Source of the DNA: Strobilurus pachycystidiatus
Taxonomy: Eukaryota > Basidiomycota > Agaricomycetes > Agaricales > Physalacriaceae
Direction: 5' to 3'
Assembly: GCA_019915135.1 (NCBI GenBank)
Contig: JAHLMK010000045.1
Coordinates: 20,342 to 84,341, forward strand
Length of the DNA: 64,000 nt
Positions 59,945 to 64,000 of this stretch are shown one piece after another. The notes below the pieces were generated by a model. The model worked only from the letters and a program-made list of their open reading frames with translations, searched no databases and had not been told where the DNA came from. Made by a program: the position numbers and the translations under genes. Each line of letters opens with the position of its first letter. Position 1 is the first letter of the stretch.

Positions 59945-61174
59945 TTATCGTGTCAACTGTGCGCATGTCGGACCGACTAGGGGATATATATAGAGGGAAG
60001 TAGGGGGGGTGAGATGAGATAGGGTGTGGTTGTTATATGTGGAAGTTGTGAGGGAGAAGGGGATCAAGTTGGGGAGAAGGGGGGGAAGGGGGGGGGAGGT
60101 GGGAAGAACGCGGGAGGTATCTCCCAAGTCGAACTCTCGTCCATCCATCTCCTGGCTGGGCGGCGCTACGGGACGTCCAGGAGCACCGACGCTCGCAGAG
60201 GAGCGCATCAGGTCATCTGCCGACGCCGAACCATCAGACGAAAACGACGGAGCAGGTGATGAGGACGCGGCTGGCGCTGCAACGGGAAGACAGCCGAATA
60301 CTTGCTTGCCATCTCTGTTGGACTCAGGCGGAGTACTCGGCGCATCACAAAACCCGAAGACACTACCGAAACTGTTGCTGTAGGGAGCCGCCGCAGATGC
60401 AGTATTGATGGGAGGGTGGAGGGGGCAAGAGTTTGACAGGGTCCGGTGTTCCCCCACTGCTCTGCCGAAAAGAGAAAGATGGCTTGGGCGTTTATTCCTT
60501 GGCATCGAGAGTCAGAAGAAAACTGGGGCCGAATGCGAGGGGTCTCGGTGCATGACTAGTGGTCGACGATGAAGAACCATCAAACGCGATCATAGGCTTC
60601 AGCGTTGTGTTTTTATTGGGCGTCGTTGCCTGTGAAGCAGACAAGGATTGGAAAGGGGCGCTAGCATCTGCTGGCTCCCGCTGGTCGAAGCTGAACGATG
60701 ACGAAGCAGGGGTGGACGTGGAAGCTGGCGCAGATGCTGGTTGTCCTGAACCGAAAGGAGAACCCGAACGCCCACACGATGGCAATGAGTGCCACATACA
60801 TATACGCGGCCAATACCAACGCAAACGATAAGTCTTTGCTTGTTAAGGAAAGCAAAAAATGACAAGTACGTCCCTCACCTGCGAACCATATCCTTGCCTT
60901 TCTTCATCAAGATTGTCAGTCGCCGCCCTGTGTACGTCCCACCCACGATGGCATATTAAGCGTACGCGTCCCCGCCACGAACGTTGACCGCGCCCCGTAC
61001 CATCCTACTCGTCGCCGTCCTGTACGGTAAATTTGTATCCATCAAATTCGATTCGTTTGGAGACGCGCGTCGAACCCACGGAGAGTTGATCGGCGCAACA
61101 TGAGTACGACGTGGCGAGAGAGAACGCGGGGACGATGTCATCGCTCTGTAAGCGATGGGATTGCTAACAGCCAT
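59945..61174 (-). CDS. Single-pass membrane protein, Ser/Pro-rich, copy 2
   Basis: Counterpart of 18720-19935. The C-terminal Ser/Pro-rich part is more open here (a 186-codon stretch at 59,945-60,505 and a 110-codon stretch at 60,492-60,824). However, one extra A near 60,818 destroys the transmembrane reading that is intact in copy 1. Comparing the two copies is more informative than either alone. Confidence 0.45.
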
Positions 61175-61225
61175 TGATCATATCTTAGCTTTCACTCTCA
61201 CCACCACCTCAAAGCACACCTCAAG

Positions 61226-61933
61226 ATGAAGATCTTCCAGTAAGTCTTCTCCTCATTCCTCAGTGGTCTGCTGTGCTGAATTTTGGACAGAAAAATTCAC
61301 AATTTCATCATGGGCATGTGTATGCCTAGGTAAGTTTTGTATTTTTTACTTGCTTCCAAATTCGTCGTGCTCACGGCTCCAAGCGCCGCCGATCAGCAAG
61401 ATACCGACGCTGGTTACGAATTGGACCCCATCGACATCCCGGGGATCGAGGAACGGGTGAGCGGGAGCATGTCTGCTCGTCCATCGGATTCCGGATTTGA
61501 ACGCCGATGGTTTAGAGCATTCGTGACGCCGCCGTACTTGCTGGCGCCGTGTGCGCTGACGATTACGGATTGGGAAACAAGGTGCGTTATAGTTTGTATC
61601 TTGCGTGGCGCAGGCTAAATGGCCGCGTCCAGAATTCTGCGCATCATCCCTATCCCGGAACTTCCGTGGCCAACAACGCCGACGCGAATCTTGGAGACGG
61701 ACGCACGTCTGGGTACACCTCCGCGGCGAACATCGAGGACGATGGAAATGATACCGTTGCGGGACCCAGTGATCAACAGGTAAGTTTTTCATTCGTCTAC
61801 ATTTCTTCCACGTCATTCAACTAACTGCGACACCATATGTATTCAGGTCACCTTGAGGCGCCAACGCCTCACGAATCGACGACGAATGAACACCTATCGA
61901 GGATACACGGAGGATGATGGCGATGTGGCGTAG
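61226..61933 (+). CDS. Small hydrophilic acidic protein, copy 2 (3' exon intact)
   Basis: Counterpart of 19987-20697. Here the last exon reads in frame after the GTAAGT to TTCAG intron (VTLRRQRLTNRRRMNTYRGY, then TEDDGDVA and stop at 61,933). This supports both the gene model and the view that copy 1 lacks two bases by error. The middle exons differ from copy 1 near 61,490, where a 5-base GTTCC unit is present once rather than twice. Confidence 0.45.
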
Positions 61934-62714
61934 ATTTTCTTGAGCACGTTTGCATGACGCAGAAAAATTTGTATATACATATCTCCAATAACGCACTCGT
62001 ATTCATCTTGTATCCTGTATGCCGTATCAATCGTAAACTTCGTAAATTTTGAATAGTGCGGGCGTGCACTGCTTTGGGCCGGTCGGTTTCGGGTTCCGCC
62101 GCGCGCCGGCCCTTCCAGTTATGGTTGAGGGTCTTACCGACGTCAATGTCTTCCGATCGGCATTCAAGAAGTGGTGATCGACTTCAGTTGACTGTCGAAA
62201 TAGGAGTCGTTTTGCAGATTTGAAAAACATTACCTTGCTTGGAAGGATTTGTCAGTTATTGTCGAATGAATAGGTAGCGTCATTGTATAGCTCGTCAAAT
62301 GTTTGGGTATGGGGTATTCGTGGGGTATTCAGTAACTATTTGAAAAGGGTGCGTACTTCGGTTCTCGACAGAACTAGCTACTACTAGGTTGCGGGTGAAC
62401 CTTGTGTGTCACTCAGGGTTCTCTACGTGCTGCCTCAGTAACGGTCCGTGTAGTCCGGTAAAAACACACCAGCCGCAGTTTCCCGGATACTGGCAATGGT
62501 ATACAGACCCACTTGGGACGCCGATTGGTCGTATCGGGAGTTGCCGAACGCCGGCCAAGCTGGTTCAGTTCTGTTTGAGAACTGTGCGAGAACCGCTTCA
62601 CTTGTTCTCGTTGCCGTTCAAGCCGAACAAACTGTTAGGCTGGCGCGACGACAAAATCTCTGACCTCACCCTTGGTTTCGTTCGTCGCCCTTCTCCATCC
62701 TTCTTCAATCCAAT

Positions 62715-63747
62715 ATGTTCGTTGTTCAGCGCGCTACTGCCAATGGTTGTCCAGTCGACGTCAGATTTGATTTCAGTCTACCGAGGACGGAGTGTCCTGC
62801 TATCATCGCGACTGCCCCGCCGCATTCTGCGAATATCGTCATCAAAGCGGATCAATTTTGTCTTCCAGATCTGTTTGGGTGTATCTTTGTACTCGGAACC
62901 AGGTTCCACGCTGATAGTCGGAGTGGACTGTTACTGAAGTATTGGGAGTGGCGATGCTCTATGAATGAAAGTTCGTTCATCTGTTCTTGCACCTCGTTAA
63001 GTGTATTAACGTAGAACAGATCGGTCCGCTTTCGCTGGCGTCGGATCTGTGATATCTTCTGTAGTCCCGTATCCGAGTGGGTCACCTCACCATTTCCTAC
63101 ACTCGTGCGACGCGGATTTCGTTCGAACTCTAGCCGGCCGGGCTTCTGCAGGCCATTGACTGTCGTCATTGGCCGCAGAGACGCGTAATTTTTACAACAT
63201 CTGATATTCGGTCTCTGCGAATCGGGAAATGGGACTGCTTGTCGGTATGCTATATACATTTGATTTCTGCATTGAACTTACACATTTTAGCACAATCACC
63301 AAGGAGTGCCACTCGTTCAACACTACGCCGCAAATGCTAGCTTGCTTGATGTGTTTACTGGCGATTTCGGGTCTTTCTCTCACTGTTGCTCATGAAATAG
63401 CCACGGCAGTTCGAGTAGACGTGGATCCTCGGGATTGTACGCGCGTATTTCGCGATACTTTGCGGACCGTATATCTGCCCTGAGATATGCTTGTTTCAAA
63501 GGTGAACGTTCCTACGCTTCCTCACGATTTGGTGACGCGTTTCACAAGGAGTCCGTTGTGTATCTGAAGACATTCGCCCACGCGCACGGAATTCCGAGAC
63601 GCGATAGAACGAAGGATGAACTCCAGAATGAGATTATGGATCATTTCTTACTGGGCGTTGTTTGTTGACGAGGAAATGGTTGATCGGGACTGCTCCGATC
63701 GGGTGCCACGAGGTTCTGATCGAATTGTATACTCTGATAGAAACTGA
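62715..63747 (+). pseudogene. Accessory gene B, copy 2, broken by small indels
   Basis: Counterpart of 21481-22520. The frame is interrupted by several 1-3 base differences. Examples are an extra T at about 62,859 (AATTTTGTC), a missing G at about 62,929, ACG lost near 63,139, and losses in T and G runs near 63,188, 63,432, 63,648 and 63,725. Given their density and homopolymer bias, these are more likely sequencing errors near a poorly polished end than true decay. Confidence 0.6.
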
Positions 63748-63874
63748 ACCGAATCGATCCAATTCGGGGATTTTTGCCGAATCATATCGCCATGTGCTAG
63801 AATTGTATGGCACGCTGGTAAATCATATATATTCGTGGTTTTGTCTTGATGCTGGTTCCCACATTTCGATATAC

Positions 63875-64000
63875 ATGTTGCGCGTTATTAGCCTCGACGA
63901 ATATTCTTGAACATTGTTTCCGCATCTAACCAGGCACAGACGTTCGTCTCGTCCTCTTGGTTGGCGGTTCATTCGTATCCTTCGAATGTTCCGCAGATCT
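63875..64000 (+). CDS. Helitron replicase first exon, copy 2, truncated by window end
   Basis: Counterpart of the start of 22649-30358. One G is missing near 63,899 (GACGAATA versus GACGGAATA), which shifts the frame within the first 10 codons. Whether a full second Helitron follows lies outside the window. Confidence 0.7.

Larger units (their letters stand above)
41219..64000 (+). repeat. Copy 2 of the 41.2-kb-spaced direct repeat
   Basis: Second copy of 1-22,775, cut by the window end inside the Helitron first exon. Every gene of copy 1 is present in the same order, and stretches not listed separately match the corresponding copy 1 stretch. Between about 59.3 and 64 kb it differs from copy 1 by many 1-base indels. 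Some of these repair reading frames broken in copy 1 (for example at 61.85 kb) and others break frames intact in copy 1 (for example in accessory gene B at 62.9-63.7 kb). That pattern looks more like sequencing error in both copies than evolutionary divergence. Confidence 0.95.

Noticed and set aside
1..64000. tRNA or rRNA genes
   Set aside because: I saw no A/B box pairs with a cloverleaf and no rRNA-like stretches; a covariance-model scan would be decisive.

Overview
The window looks like a mushroom-forming basidiomycete (Agaricomycete) genome. The evidence is short phase-consistent introns (43-62 nt, GTRNGY donors), TATA elements about 45-65 bp before start codons, a cluster of F-box/leucine-rich proteins, a fungal-type Helitron replicase and several orphan families that I associate with Agaricomycetes. 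That taxonomic call is inference. Most gene models below were built by joining exons by hand and checking that the reading frame is preserved.

Layout. (1) 1-22,775 is a first copy of a block that recurs at 41,219-64,000, head-to-tail, about 41.22 kb apart. In order it holds: an orphan gene (minus strand), three F-box/LRR-like genes with a nucleotidyltransferase-like gene between the first two, an orphan ORF, a dead composite of two cytoskeletal gene fragments (gamma-tubulin complex GCP2/Spc97 on minus abutting dynein heavy chain on plus), a fourth F-box-like gene, accessory gene A, a membrane-anchored Ser/Pro-rich gene, a small acidic gene, and accessory gene B. (2) 22,649-30,358 is an intact two-exon Helitron Rep/helicase of about 2,547 aa. 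(3) 30,837-41,060 is present once: accessory gene C, a GGCC-rich repeat tract, a head-to-head pair of orphan genes around a palindromic iteron-like repeat, a 61-bp tandem repeat, and a 924-aa orphan gene. (4) 41,219-64,000 is the second copy, ending inside the Helitron first exon.

The main biological observation is that genes A, B and C are three-exon paralogues with identical intron phases (1, then 2). Two of them directly flank the Helitron gene, and they appear to share their N-terminal beta-rich domain and an AHGI-type helical module with the N-terminus of the Helitron replicase. This suggests a Helitron-linked accessory family. The dynein/GCP2 composite looks like DNA-level gene-fragment capture, because introns are still present.

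The main caution is assembly quality. The copies agree almost perfectly for 18 kb (I noticed one 1-base C-run difference), then differ by many 1-base indels from about 18.08/59.30 kb onward. The 41.2-kb repeat could therefore be a real tandem duplication, a circular or concatemeric molecule, or an assembly artefact.
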